Shown here piece after piece: positions 1 to 12,775 of a stretch of 64,000 nt of DNA (its first letter is position 1; each line of letters opens with the position of its first letter). The translations under genes and the position numbers were made by a program. Below the pieces are notes generated by a model. The model saw only the letters and a program-made list of their open reading frames with translations, searched no databases and was not told where the DNA came from. The stretch spans positions 144,844,378 through 144,908,377 of the forward strand of contig NC_086247.1 in the NCBI RefSeq assembly GCF_021018805.1, read 5' to 3'. Source of the DNA: Prinia subflava. Taxonomy: Eukaryota; Chordata; Aves; Passeriformes; Cisticolidae.

Positions 1-3000
1 AATGGTTTATTCTACTTCAGTGCACATCTAGCTTCTGCTAAGAGCAAGCTCCATTCTCTTTTAAAAAATTAAGCAGTGCACTCAATAATCCTCTTACAGA
101 AATGGCTGTAGCAGTTTCAGTTTTGCAGCAGTGGCTGCCTTTGACTCCTCTCCAAGCAGGCTGCCATTTTCTGGAAAGTGAAGTTTGTGATGGAAGTAAT
201 GTCACCAGTTTGCACATCAGTACTTGGGAACAGCAGGTCTTTTTGATAAATGTTTTCTGGTAGGTTTGAACCAATATTTAAATTCATTTCTTTTAAAGGG
301 TACCTTGGTTTTGATATAAACTGTCACTTATTCTTACCTTTCTCCCCCAACCTATTTTGCTTCCACCTCTGCAGAGGAATAATGCTTTGCATTATTGTGG
401 CCTGGAGCATCTCTGAGTGTTCTTCTAGGAGCATCTGATTCTCCAAAATTATCTAATCTAGATAAATAATGCTGTTTGCTGTACAAGCTGCATATGTACA
501 AACAAATCTCTCTCTAAATTGCTGACAAGAACAGCAGAACACAACAGCAAAACTTGAAATCCAAAATACGTACATTCTAAAATCCTGCTATCAACTTGCT
601 CCTGATTCTTGGCAAAGGCTCTTGTGATTTTAAAAGATAAATAACCCTTATTTTGTTATTTCTTGACAATATGTATAACAAGAAAGGCAAGGAGACCCCT
701 TCAGGGGTTAGCTAGGCTATAATTTGAGTCTCTGCTTGTCATCATGCCATAGCATTTCCATCGTGTTTGTTTGTCCTTTTAGGAGAAACTTTGGTTTGTC
801 TATGCCTTTCCTGGATATTGAAGAAAGGTTGGGCACAGAGCAGGCTGCCAAGGAAAACTGTTCTTTCCTCATTGCAAACCTGTTGGAGGAGTGTGTCCAG
901 CTCAGCCTGTGTTAGGGACATGTTTGGGGGTTAGCAGACCTCCTGTGAAACCTTCTGATTTGTGCTTTGTTGAAACAAAAAACCAACAAACCCCACAAAA
1001 CACAACAGCAGTAAATTTGGAGAGTGAGGGAAAGTGATGTTCTACTTGAAGAGAAGAAATATTTCAGTGAATGTAATTCTATCAGCTGTTAAACTCAGAC
1101 CATTAACCGAATTGAGTATGCAATGTCTTTTTATTTGTGCCACTTCCTAAAATATCCACTGTGTTATTAAACAATTTTTTCATTATTTTAAGAATAATTT
1201 CACTTTTAGTTGTGTTGTGGATAAAAATTTCAAGGAATGCTGTTTTGAACATATCGTAATTAGCAGCTTTAAATGTCATTGCCTTTAAAAAATAAGGAAA
1301 AAGCCATATGCTACTAAATCACAGATGTGATATTTGTCACTTTTACTCAATGTGGTTTTCAATTTTTCAGTATTTTCATGTGATTTTTCTCAGCTTTAAT
1401 AGAGACAATATTACATGCACTGTTGGTTGAACTGTGACTGAATCATCTCCCTATTACAGGCAAATGGAGTCTGAAAGTCACCAGCTGAAAAATTTATACA
1501 TTCTTTGAAAAGTACACAGTATGACTCTTATGGCACTGGGAGTTAAAACTTATACAACTTATAAAGCTTTATTAACATGTGAAAGATTTATTTTTAATTT
1601 CTCTTTTACATACAGTAAGGTAAATCATTATAGTAGATAAATGAAATTACATTTTTTATGCATGTGATATGCAATTGCACAGTGCTGTGGAAGAGAAAAC
1701 CCCTCTAGAAAATTGTCTTGTGTATGTTTCTTTTTCACAGCATATATGGATAATAATGGAAATTTTCTCTCATTAACAAAAAAATCTCTTTTCGTTAAGG
1801 ATATTTACTGATATATTCCTTCATTATATATTAACTGATATATTAGCTTCGTTGGGAGCTTATGCAACCCAGTGATATGTCAGCATGTCTCTGCAGACAC
1901 TTAGGTTTAGATGTCAATTTGAGAACTGAATTCCACCTATACCTTCCTCTGAATTTGATGTCCTGGCACTTTAATGTTTTTCAGTTATGCTTACTGAGTG
2001 TAGGTCTTCCTTGGCTTTTCTGCACAAACTGTGAGACACCTTTCAGATTGCAAGTCAGTCTTAAACAAGGCTTAGGGAATGAAAATAATTATCTAAATAA
2101 GAGCTCATTTACAGCTTTCTGTCAATAATTAAAGCATTGATAGGTGCTTGATGTTAGTGATAATTTCATAAAGGGATATCCTTGAATTTTAGGAAAGTAA
2201 AAGAAGCAAAAAGCTTTCTTCAGGTGGTTCATTTTTTCCCCTGTTGTTTTCCAGTAACAATTGTTTGTACTTTTATTAAGTATCTGTACCACATTTCCAA
2301 CAAAGATAAAATAAGTGGATAAGTAGTTGATTTGACTCTAGTAAAATAACAGTTTTCTTCTTACCATAGTATTTGAAACTTTTACATCACTTATTACTAT
2401 TAATTTTATAATGTTATCACTTCAACAGAAGTTAGAGCTAAACAAATTCCTGTTTTCAACTTAATTTAGTATATTCACAATTCAGAATCCTATTAATATA
2501 GACTGAAGTTTGTGATGTAGATTGAAACTTGTTAAAAACATTTTTTCACATTTAGGTTTAAAAAAACCCTGAATTTAATTCTGTCAATATTAAGTCTGTC
2601 AAAGAAACATTCTAAATTGCTGATTTAGATACTGGAAAATGCAGAAATCTGTTTAAATTTTTTAATATATATTAAATGAAGTAACAGAAACAGTGTATGG
2701 AATCAATAAAAACCACAGGCATGTGTCAGTTATTTTATACTATATGTTATTTTATACTATTTTTGAAATTTTGGTATCAAGATGTCATTTCATTGTTCAG
2801 ATATTTCTATTATTTCACTATTTCAACATCCTACATTTATTTTGAAATTCTTCTCAATTGCATTTCTTATTTCAGACTCTAAAGTGATGGATGTAGTTCA
2901 TCTCTCTGTGCTACAATACACATAAGATGGAGTAATAAGCACATGCAATTGGCTAGATTATCTCTGGTAGAAACACACCATTGCTGTGCAGAAAACATCT

Positions 3001-5529
3001 CCATCCAATGTTTTGATCTTCCCTTCCCTCTTCTGGTTTGTGTGAAATCAGAAGGACATTATATGGATCAAATCAATCACATTTTACTTACATGTGAGAC
3101 ATCATTAAAGTCAGGGCTAAGGTGGCCTTTTTTTTTCTGCCATGCTTAGTGGTACCCTAATCTGATTTCCATCAAAACCACTGGACTTTAACTTGAATTG
3201 TTTGCTGAATATATCTAGTCTTATACACAAACCTTTGCTCTACAACTACTTGATATCCTTCCTGGTGTGTTTATTCCCTCTGGCCTGTACTACAAACCAC
3301 GATGCAAATCTATACAATCAGTTCTTCCTGATTCATTTCTGTGGATGAAGTCTCAGTCTGTTATCAGAAATTCACTTGGTCAGGAGGAATATCTGAATTC
3401 ACCGTTTCCCTTAGCAAGTTCGAACCTTTAATCACAATGCTGGTAAAGCCCTGGGAGGAGATTTTCAGCCTTTCCTCCAGGAGCTGCTAGGCTCTGCATG
3501 GAATAATTGAACATTCACTGACCTGGAGTGCAGAGCAGCAAAGGGAACACTGCACTGTAGCAGTTGGATGAGTCATCTCCAAGTCCTTCCTTTTGTTGTA
3601 TATTTAATGTAAATTAGTGAACTATTCATTGAAAAAAGAATTAAAACTGAATTCTTCTCTTTGCTGGTTAAAGAGAGTAGCTACAACATCCACTTGTGAG
3701 CCCAGTCCCTGCTGATTGACCCCAAGAATTTTCCACTTTTGGAGGATCATTTTGATCTACCTGACAGCAGTGTAGTTTCTTCTGCTGTTTCATAATCTGT
3801 GCTAGCACAAATGCATCTTTAGAGGTCTTGACTCTGTGCTTCAGAGGGGGTCCACTTACTTGTTTGTTTTTCAGTTGCAAGGAAGGTCAACAAGTAATGA
3901 ATAAATGTCAAGAAAGATCATTTATGAGAAGTGGATGCTCTGCATAATAAACATTAGCACATGTTTAACAAAAAATTTCCTCCAGTAGAAGTCATTCCCA
4001 TATTAATTTAATCCTGCTGTCTAAGATAATACAATCTCTTTGAAACAGTCTTGATTCTTAGTGCACAGGGACCTTTTCTGGATCAGAGGCCAAATTTCCA
4101 TTACCTGATGAGCTAATCTGACGTGACAGCCTCATATGCAGATGGGGAATCTCTTGTCAATAGTTTTCTTCAGAGACAAAGAGAAACAAATGTCTATATT
4201 CATTCTCTCACTTCATGCATGAGTAACATTACCTTTCTATCTTCCTTTCACTCTATTCAGGTAGTCATTGAGAATTTAAATATAAGCTTTTGTGTTCCTG
4301 AGCTAGCTTATGAATGCAAAGCTGTTTACAGAAGACTGGCATCCTTGACTGTTTGTTTAAGTACAGTATGTATTTTGACATGTAAATTTACATGAGGCAT
4401 ATTAAATCAGTCACAATGATATGCTAATTGGATTCCTGTATGAACTGCATAAAAACAGCATTTGAAAAAAAAAATTATGAAGGGAACTTATTACCAGCTG
4501 AGACACTTCCTAATCAGTTTTATGCATCATCAAAATGCACAAGGATAAAAGTGATAGATTTCCAGGACTTTTGTAACCAATTAAAAAAAATGAACTAAAG
4601 AAAAAACTGTCTTTTTCTGAGCAGTCTGAAAGTTAGAAAACAGCAACTGAAATCCATAAATTAGAATGCCAAAAATCTTTCAAATGCCTCTGCAGGTTTT
4701 GGATGTTGTTCACTGACATAATTTGTGTTCTGATAAGGTTATAGGTTGATCTTGTCTCCAAAAGAGCACTGACATTTCGACTTCAGCTCTGTCTGCCCTA
4801 GGGATTTGCTCAAGCATATTGAATATAGTTTTTTAAAATATATGTTTTTATAAGCAGTTCTTTTTCGGGTGCCAGTGGTTCACTTCCAAGAAAAGCAAGC
4901 CATGCCAGTGTAAACCAGCATTCACATATCCACATGTATCAGCCTACAGTACTCTCCCATTCCTCTTCTGTTTATCTACCTGAATTTCCCTTGTAATTAC
5001 AGTTTTAAAGCTGATAATCTTTATCAAATTTTTTTTTTTAAAAAAATGTGCCTCTGGATCTATTCTTTCATGATCACGTCAGACTTGTTCTAATTTCTCT
5101 CTTGTGGATCACTATACCTACCTAATTTCTGGCATAACACAACATAAGCATAAATTTAGCACACTTGGATTCCCAGACTGATTCAACTACTCATTTCTAG
5201 CCTTGACTAAAAATAATCTTAGTTTGTAATATTTTACTCAGATTTGACTGCACAAGAAACAGACAATTACAGACATAGGTAAGGCCACAGGCTCTCTAAA
5301 TTAAGGATTTACTTCGGAAGGAAAAGGAAGCCTTTTACCTGAATTTAGTCCATGAGTGGGGAAGCAGTGAAAATTATGCAAAACTTTTAAATAATGAGCT
5401 GGAAGCCACCAGTGCTAGCCAGAGGGGGGAAAATGGATAAACAGATTATTTCAGTTTTCTTACCTCGGTAGAGTTTAGCTACTTGGATAGAGCTGAAAAT
5501 AAGGTTTACTGAGAATCCTGGGAGCAGAG

Positions 5530-5830
5530 CTCTTTCTGAGAATAAACATAATGATTCCTCCCCAAGAACTGGGTTCCTCAGCAGCCCACAGATACCACAC
5601 CTTGGGGAGAATGGAAACCACAGTTTCCATTGAAGCTGGCTCTGGAGAGAAGACTACTGGGAATTTACAGGGGGAAAAGGGGAAGAGAAAACACCTTTTC
5701 TGTCCTTGCTGTAAAACCTGCCCCACACATCTGGGAGCTGAGCAGTTCTGGCTCCAGAGGTGCCACCCTGACACGGCCAGACACGGGCCTGGGGGCTGGG
5801 GCTGCCAAGGTGGAATAGGAAAGAACTCAG
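5530..5830. other. GC-richer islet with few stop codons
   Basis: This segment is visibly richer in G+C than its surroundings, and open frames of 62 to 99 codons overlap on both strands, as expected where stop codons are rare. No protein family is recognisable in any frame. It contains a perfect inverted repeat at 5610-5631. It could be an unrecognised old repeat, a small regulatory islet or an exon fragment; nothing visible decides between these. Confidence 0.35.
5610..5631. repeat. Perfect 9-bp inverted repeat with 4-nt loop
   Basis: AATGGAAAC (5610-5618) is followed by CACA and then by GTTTCCATT (5623-5631), the exact reverse complement. Either strand could form a short hairpin. Each arm carries a GGAAA core of the kind bound by NFAT or ETS proteins, so a dimeric protein site is an alternative reading. 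No function is shown. Confidence 0.6.
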
Positions 5831-7259
5831 AAATTTAATTCTTGTGTGCACTGGTTTTGTACCTCTCAGTGATGATGGAGCACTAAATTATATAGAGACT
5901 CTTGAGGAAATGAATGCTACTGTTGGGTATCCTCACTACCAAATATTTGAATGTACTTGTAGTTCCTCCCACATTCAGTTTTACATTCATATTGTGAGTA
6001 ATTTATTTATGTGTCTGTTGGAGCAGACTGTAATACATAAACAGTGCAGGTGAATACATATGTGGCCTTTGTATTAGTGACCCGAATTATAATTAGTGTT
6101 AGGAGGAGCTTTTCCTTATATAGTACTAAGACAGAAGGAGGAGGAGAGTTGGTACATTTGTGCTTTTTTTGGTCTGGAGAACTCCAGTGCTTTCTGGTAA
6201 TAAAACTATCATCTGTGTTGATCATATATGATTTTAATTTTCTTGTTGTTGCCTTAATTTACTCTTTACCAATACATGTGTCAGGAAAGTAAATGACTTT
6301 TTGAAATATAAAATAAGGAAGTAATTGGCTTAAATTGTTAAGATTAAGTATTTTTAAAGTTACCTAGTTAAGCTGATGTGGATTTAGCTGTAGAGTCTAT
6401 TATTTTATTTACAGTAGCTCTCTTTGCTTTTTTGGCTGAGGACAGAGAAGCTGAGAAGACAGCAAATGTTTACTGTCGTCACAGTATTTCACATATTAGA
6501 CTCAACCAGTTTGTTGCAAATACCTTTGATTTAACCAGTGTCATTTGTGTGGCCTTAGAAAAGTCCCCTATATCTTCTTTTGAGGGGAAAAATAACAGAA
6601 GGCCTAACACAGAAAGTTTTCTGAGCCTTAATAAAGTTTGCAAAGAGCTGTGCAGTCCACAGGGGAGAGGAGTTCTGAGGCAGCAACTGTAACGTGGGGT
6701 GATGAAAAACACATCTCTGGTTGCCCAGATGCTTAATATCCACCAGTAACTGGCTTTTATTTCCTATTCCTCACCATTCTGAACATGGTTAGTACATACT
6801 TACATTTCTTTGCTTACAGCAGTCTATGTGTCAGCATTCTTAGGTGGCAGGGAAGTAAGGACTCCCTCTGCTTGCCATGAAGTGTGGGGCAGGTTTGCTG
6901 CACAATTTAATATTTTGCAGTGACCAGTCTGGATCCCCTTCAACATAGGTAAAGTCAGAACATGTGTTCGGTTTTTTTTCCCTTGAAAAGTGAGGCTGCT
7001 CAAGTTAGGGAAAATTGCACATTGTGTATGCATGTACAATGTATGGAAAATATATTTTACCATTTGGATCTTACTGAGATTTCCACAGCATAGTAATAGC
7101 ACAAAATTGCTCAGGCTTCTTTATATTCAACACCCCTGCTTCAGCTTCTGCATATTTGTTGCCTGACTGCAATCATATGAAAATCTCTGTGTCATGCTAT
7201 AGTTGTCTGAACTGTGAGTAGTATTTTAAATGTTTCTATTGGTGGATTGTGTCTAGAGA

Positions 7260-7655
7260 AATGGCATTGATCATTGGCATGGTCAGAGGGCTGGAGCATC
7301 TCTCCCAGGGAGTGGGGTTGAGAGAGCTGGGGTTGTCCAGCCTGGAGAAGAGGTTTTGGGGAAATCTCATTGCAACCTTTCAGTTCCTTAAGGGAGCTAA
7401 AAAAATGAGGGAGAGGAATTTTTTATAAAGGTAGATAGTGATAGAACAAGGGTTTTAAACTGAGAGAGGGCAGGTTTAGATTAAATATCAGGAAGCAATT
7501 CTTTGCTGTGTGGTTGATGAGACATTGGCACAGGTTGCTCAGAGAAGTTGTGGATGCCTCTTGTCTGGAAGTTTTCCAGACCAAGCTGGATGGGGCCTTG
7601 AGCAACCTGATCTGGTGAAAATAATCCTGTGATTCCAAGATTCTAGGATACCAAA
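7260..7655 (+). mobile_element. CR1 LINE 3' fragment
   Basis: The stretch follows the CR1 3' region in order: a segment reading GGGGTTGTCCAGCCTGGAGA near 7331, a central part equivalent to the tract with 'aggtttagattaaatatcaggaa', the block 'ggcacaggttgctcagagaa', then 'gatctggtgaaaataatcctg' and 'gtgattccaagattctag', which corresponds to the usual short tandem 3' end. It is on the plus strand, 5'-truncated as most CR1 copies are, and diverged with small indels. It carries no reverse transcriptase frame and is dead. CR1 is the dominant LINE family of birds and other reptiles. The 5' boundary is approximate. Confidence 0.85.
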
Positions 7656-8111
7656 TGTGCAAAGGACAGTTCTGAGTTTTGTGGAGTTCTGGTTTCAAGG
7701 TTTTACATTAAAGGAAGCTCATAATCAAATCAGATTAGCACATCATGAAAAGCCATGTCAGTGAGTGAAATGCCATTCTACATATGAAAATGAGTATAGA
7801 AGAAAGAATAAAAATAAAAATGAAAAATACATAAACAGGCAATAAAATAAGAAAGATGGAAGGGGGAATATGATAGAATTACAATGGATACAGTGATGTG
7901 CTGAATGAGATTATAAATGCTCTGTCCTGTCTGCAGTAATTGCCATTTCTGTGGGTTTTGACCCCATTAATGACTGTTTGATGGAAGTAGGCAGTCAGGG
8001 AATCTGTGAGCAATTCAGCTTGGTCCTGAGCCCTGGTGAAAAGCTTGATTGATAATGTTTCTCTCAGTAATTGCTCTGTAAGAGAAACCATGCTTTACTC
8101 AGATTCAACAT
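7656..8111. other. Spacer between repeats, no gene
   Basis: This is unique-looking AT-rich sequence with an A-rich patch around 7798-7860. No gene or element is recognisable. Confidence 0.5.
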
Positions 8112-8203
8112 GCCAGCAAATGCAAATGCAAAAAACACCCACCAAAAAAACACAAACCAAAACCAACCAAACAAACAAAAAACCAAACAAACCCCCCCCC
8201 CCC
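8112..8203 (+). repeat. CA/AAAC-rich low-complexity tract ending in poly-C
   Basis: The tract begins with repeats of GCAAAT (8115-8130), continues as an almost pure A and C strand made of AAAC, CCAA and ACAAAC units, and ends in twelve consecutive C (8192-8203). The plus strand has almost no G or T for about 75 bases, a strong compositional asymmetry. It also contains one octamer ATGCAAAT (8120-8127). Frames read through it are low-complexity artefacts. Confidence 0.85.
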
Positions 8204-8559
8204 GCTATTCCTGTGCCTAATTTCAGAAACAGAAAATCCATTAAGTGGAAATAATATATATATATTAATATAGCTAAAAATATACAAAAGAAGCTGTGAA
8301 AAATATTAGATGAGTTCCAGTTCTACAGAGATTATTTAAAGACATCATATTAGGAACTCCAGCAAAATCCTTACTATGTAGTAAAAATACTTCAAGAAGA
8401 CTGAAAACCAGATGACATGGTCAAATAGAATGAAAATGGAAGTTATTTGAATATATGTCAAGAAATATGAGGCATGTTGAAGAGGAAAAATGAGAAAGGA
8501 TGGTAATGACAAAATAACTATAAAAATGTAGTAAAGTAGGCAAAAAAGATCAAACAAAC

Positions 8560-9216
8560 AACTTCCAGATTCTTTGAAACCAATAGTAAATAATTTTCAG
8601 ACTCACTGGGGACAGGAAGCCTTTCACAGATTCCATAGGATCAAAGGTTTTGAAAAGCAGCTCTTAGAAAAGGACACCATAAAAAAAACCCAAAAAACCA
8701 GTTAATTTCATAAGACTATGCTCACTATTTAATATGAAGTAATATGTAATATGAAGGTTCTTAGCAAAGAGTCTTTATGAGGAATTCCTCAGACAATGTC
8801 TGAAATTGAATCTGTGGAACAAATAGACAAGATTAGGAATAAGGGGTCACCATTGCCAGATTACAGTTGCTCAAAATAAATCAAACTCTGAAATGAAGCA
8901 GCTGAGTCAGTAGGTAACATGGGGAAGCCTCATCATTACAGACTGAAACACAGTAAATATAAAAACAAGTTTCTAGTTTGTAAAAAAGGTCACAGAGAAG
9001 ATTGACAGAGATGAAAAATCACTCAATCAAATATCTGTATTTTTATAAATTAGTATAAATTATTCCAAATACTAAGTTAGTGGACACGTGGGTGAGTATG
9101 GCACATTAGGAATGGCTCAGCCTTTAAAAAGGCAAGTCCTGCCTCCCAGCTTCAGGCCTTAGAATTCAGTAACAATTGTGTGCTAGAGGCAGATACTATT
9201 GATAATGGGTCCCACG
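8560..9216 (+). mobile_element. Possible upstream part of the fossil LINE
   Basis: This sequence directly precedes the recognisable reverse-transcriptase remnant and has the same purine-rich texture. Phrases such as 'gaggaattcctcagacaatgtctg' and 'gaaatgaagcagctgagtcag' look like decayed ORF2 sequence, but I cannot align them confidently to a named block. It may be the 5' continuation of the element or unrelated spacer. Confidence 0.3.
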
Positions 9217-10045
9217 GAATTCCAAAGGCTTTCAGCAGTATCTCTCAACAAAGCAGCCAAGTTGCTGTGGGATAATGGGGAAGTCTTCACATGGATAAAT
9301 AGTCAGTAAAAAGAGAAGCAGATGAGGGTAAGAATAAATGTTCCGTTTTCACAATGCAGAGGTGTCTCCAGCTGAATTCCACAGAGGTTTGTGCTCTTCA
9401 GCAGATTCATAAGTGATCTGTGAAAAGGACAGAATAACTTGAGGAGGATGTTGAGATATTCAAGATATTCAAGACAAGGGCTGACTGTTTAACATTGAAG
9501 AAGGACATATGAGTGACTGGGTAATAAATTAGCCAATGAAATTCAATTTTTATAAACATTATAGGATGCTTAGGGGTGAAAAAACCCTCAGTTCTAGCTT
9601 TGCATATGCAGTGATGGACAGTGAGCTAACTGTAAGTACTTGGGAATGATATTTCTGCTTTTAATGTATAGTTCTATGAAAATATCAGTTCAGTGCTCAA
9701 TAGCAGCAATAAAAGCAAATTCGTTGTTAGGGAAGGAAAGAGAGAAAAAAGGAGAACAGATCATACAAAACCATGCTGTGCCTGAATTTCTAAATGCATG
9801 AAGCTCTGTTCCACTCCCCTCCAAAAAGTATATTATTATGGGCAAAGATGGAGAGAGGCGTGACAAGGAAGATCAAAGGTATGGAACATCTGGTGTGCAG
9901 GGAAAGATTTAATAGAATAGGAGCCTGCTAAAAGTGATATGACTGATGGGAAGATATGCTAGAGGCCTGTGAAATCATGACTGGCATGGAATTGTTGTGT
10001 AGGGCGTGAATATTTCTTCTCTCTTCAGAACAGGAACCAAGGACT
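9217..10045 (+). mobile_element. Ancient CR1/L3-type LINE, ORF2 reverse transcriptase remnant
   Basis: Decayed blocks appear in the order expected for the 3' half of a CR1/L3-type ORF2. First is the segment equivalent to the 'KAFD.VPH' reverse-transcriptase block (aattccaaaggctttcagc at 9217). Next is an equivalent of the 'G..L.WI..WL' stretch near 9270-9300, then 'ataagtgatctg', the INDL-like block, near 9407. A 'MKFN' match lies near 9538, then 'gctcaatagcagcaataaaagc' near 9694 and 'gaggcctgtgaaatcatga' near 9962, close to the family's 3' end. Frameshifts and stop codons interrupt every block. No intact catalytic YADD-type motif is visible, so the copy is a pseudogene. It is clearly older than the three other CR1 pieces and runs on the plus strand. 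Confidence 0.75.
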
Positions 10046-10981
10046 TTTCGTTTTGTTATGTTTTATGTAGTAAACAGTCCTAACATTGTCCTCATTCATA
10101 GCTGTGTGAAACCAAGCAGAAAGAAGGGGCTTTGCAAACAGTGCACTACCAAGCAAAGACCTTGACAAAGCTGTTTTTTTAACACTAAAGTTTATGTTGA
10201 TTAAAAATCCCTGATGCATAAGTCAGTATAAGAAAAAGACATTAATTGCTAAAAGGTAAAATCTTGCCTCTGACTTAGAAATTCCCTGATTTATTTTGCA
10301 GCACTATTCTGGAAGTAATTTCTACTAGGCCCCATTTTTGCATAGGCTTTCCACAGTATTTAGGATTAGTCACTGTTGGGGATGGGGTTTTAAGTAAATT
10401 ACCCATGACATCAGGTGTTATATCAGGTGGCAGACTTACTGTATCCTTCCTGCTTTTGACTTTTTAGCACTGTGTTATTGCATTTGGGTCTCTGTATTTA
10501 AAGGATGTTTGCATTTGCAGCTTGATATCATAATAACAATTTATACTAATTAGTGCATTCTTAAGTGCTCCTAACAGAAAAATGCTGTTTTGGATGCTTG
10601 GTCTAGATTTATTTCTACTTGCATTTATCTGAAATCAATGAAGTAACGATGGTAATAAAGTCTCCTTTAGGATATTTTTTCCTCCATTGATTTCGAAGAC
10701 TAAGATGTTACAGAGATGTGAATGTCAAAGGTACTTCAAACAAAGTAGCCACGAGGCAGTTACATATTTCTGAACCATCGGACCAGCACAATTTGCAGAG
10801 AAGGAGTGGGTGCAGAGAAAACATAGGGGGATAAAAATCAGTGAGAAATGGAGAGGAAGGGACTTTGGAGCCTTTCAGTTTATGCTGGCAGATGGGGCAG
10901 AACATTCTTCTTAGGAGACTTAATATGAAAATAGACATCAAAAATATGCTGCTTTTCCTACTTAAGGCAAATCATGTGCTA
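10046..10981. other. No recognisable feature
   Basis: AT-rich unique sequence with open frames below 80 codons. I see no gene, repeat family or RNA gene. Confidence 0.5.
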
Positions 10982-11052
10982 CCTTTTTTTTTTTTTTTTC
11001 TTTTTTTTTTTTTTCTTTTTTTTTCTTTTTTTTTCTTTTTTTTTTTTTCCCC
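10982..11052 (+). repeat. T-rich homopyrimidine tract
   Basis: The plus strand is uninterrupted pyrimidine for about 71 bases: runs of T broken by single C, ending in CCCC and then AG. It is degenerate (TTTC)n or poly-T. Read as RNA it resembles a polypyrimidine tract plus AG splice acceptor, but no coding exon follows. On the minus strand it would be an A-rich tail, although no retrocopy is recognisable next to it. Confidence 0.85.
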
Positions 11053-12775
11053 AGGGAAAGTATCATATGTCAAAGTAAAAGTAGAAAACATTAGTATTTG
11101 GATATATGGATTTTACATGTGTGTTTCCTGGGTGTGAAAAATTCATTAACTCTTCTTTAAAAGTATGGTGAGGCTTCTTGAGTGCACCAGGCCCAGCCTC
11201 CATTAATCAGAATTTCTTTTGGGCCCCACGAAGTGTTTGGTTTATTCTGACTATCAACCAAGATATTTGCAGAGGAGAGAGAGAGATGACAACTGAAAGC
11301 AACTGGATACTAGTCAAAGAGAGTGATGAAAAGCCCCAGGGTGTAGCTGGGGTTCTGTGATTACACAGCCATGAATATTAGTTGCTGCGATTTTATTTAA
11401 AACTAATAATTATATTTTTAATAGATTATGATTTTCTGAGCTAGAGATTATGTTTTCTTATAGATTTTGTTAAGAATAGCACTTGATATAGGTTGTTTGT
11501 AGTGTCAAAATTCTTGCTTGAGGTGGAAAGAATTTTTTTCCTAGTATCTTTCCTAATTTTAATTCCTAATTTTAAAAGTATAGGAAGACCACTGGAGGCT
11601 TTCTTACACTGGAAGCAAATGGTTTGTCCTGAAATAATTGATGGAATACTCACTTCTGGATTATGCTCTCTGGTCTTAATGGTGAACAAAGAGGTCACAT
11701 TTCTCTAAAAATCACAAAATAAAACAACTGCCGCAAACATTCTCTGGCACTGACATGAGGGTGCCACAGGCAGTGGAAAAGTTACATTAAAGCTACTGGA
11801 GATAAGCTACAGAGGCTTGAAGGAGTGTGAAGTTACATTACATTTTAACAGACTGAAAGACCTCACAAACACACAGGAAACTTCCATAAAATCTCAAATG
11901 CCAGAGCTCGTGTCTTGGGACTTCCCATCATGAAAACTGACTGCCTTCCCAGACTCTAGAGATGTGTGACTTGTGTTTGCATGAGTCAGTGTACTAGCCA
12001 CAGGTATTACTAATATTTAGTGTTCAGGCTTGAAGTGGAGTATACATGGATGTAAAAGAGAGTTTAATTAATTATGATAAATATTAATTTTGGGGAGAAA
12101 AGATAATAGTGAGCATTCTTGTGCAGAAAATACTTTAAATCTTGGTTTATTTTCTGTTTTTAAACATAGAGCATTTGGGTTTTATTGATTTTCACCTGGC
12201 TGATATTATTTTTCCTTCTCTTGGGTGAAATACAAACAAGCAACAGCTCCTACACCTCAGGAGTTTGAGGCACACACCTGTAGAAAACATTGCTCTGGGA
12301 CAGGCAGCAGGAACGAGGCATCATCCCTGCACAGAAACATCCATGAGAGTAACAACAGCTCCTCCATGCTCACCAGTGCAGAGGATAAAGTCTTGGCTCC
12401 CTTATTCTGAGAAGGGCACAGCCAGGGCTCCCAAGTTTCATTCCTGAAGCTTACCACAAGCAGGATTTTCTGGCCTTCATATTTTATTTCTCTGTTGGCT
12501 GATTCTGTATGTTGGTTCCTGTCCAGATAGGTACAAGTGAGATTTTGGGAAGGGGTTTATGACCCCATAATTCAGGCCAAACAGTTCATATGGCTAAATT
12601 AGAGGCACAATCACCTTATACAGATCACAGGCTGAGGGAAGATTCCCCAGAGGACAATTCAGGGCATCCAAGTGAAGATGCTGCTCTGACGCACCCTGTG
12701 TAGGAGGTTCTTTCTCTCCATTCCCTTCCAGAGGTCTTTGGAAATTTACCCTTCTCATAAACACAACACAAGTCC

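Larger units (their letters stand above)
1..7259. other. Gene-free AT-rich stretch
   Basis: I found no gene, RNA gene or recognisable transposon here. Open frames are all about 100 codons or shorter and match no family I know. Minor structure: an AT palindrome TTTAATATATATTAAA (2661-2676); a 17-bp tandem-like pair built on TTATTTTATACTAT (2730-2761); an octamer ATGCAAAT (3302-3309); a T-run meeting an A-run (about 5028-5046); and the GC-richer islet with a hairpin near 5.6 kb, listed separately. Intronic or intergenic origin cannot be told apart from sequence alone. Confidence 0.6.

Noticed and set aside
3416..3428. Minus-strand AAGGTTCGAACTT resembling a tRNA B-box
   Set aside because: No A-box at the right distance, no cloverleaf pairing and a poor match at the last B-box positions; not a tRNA gene or a clear tRNA-derived SINE.
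10982..11054. Long polypyrimidine tract followed by AG as a splice acceptor
   Set aside because: No coding exon or donor follows; the tract is better explained as a simple T-rich repeat.
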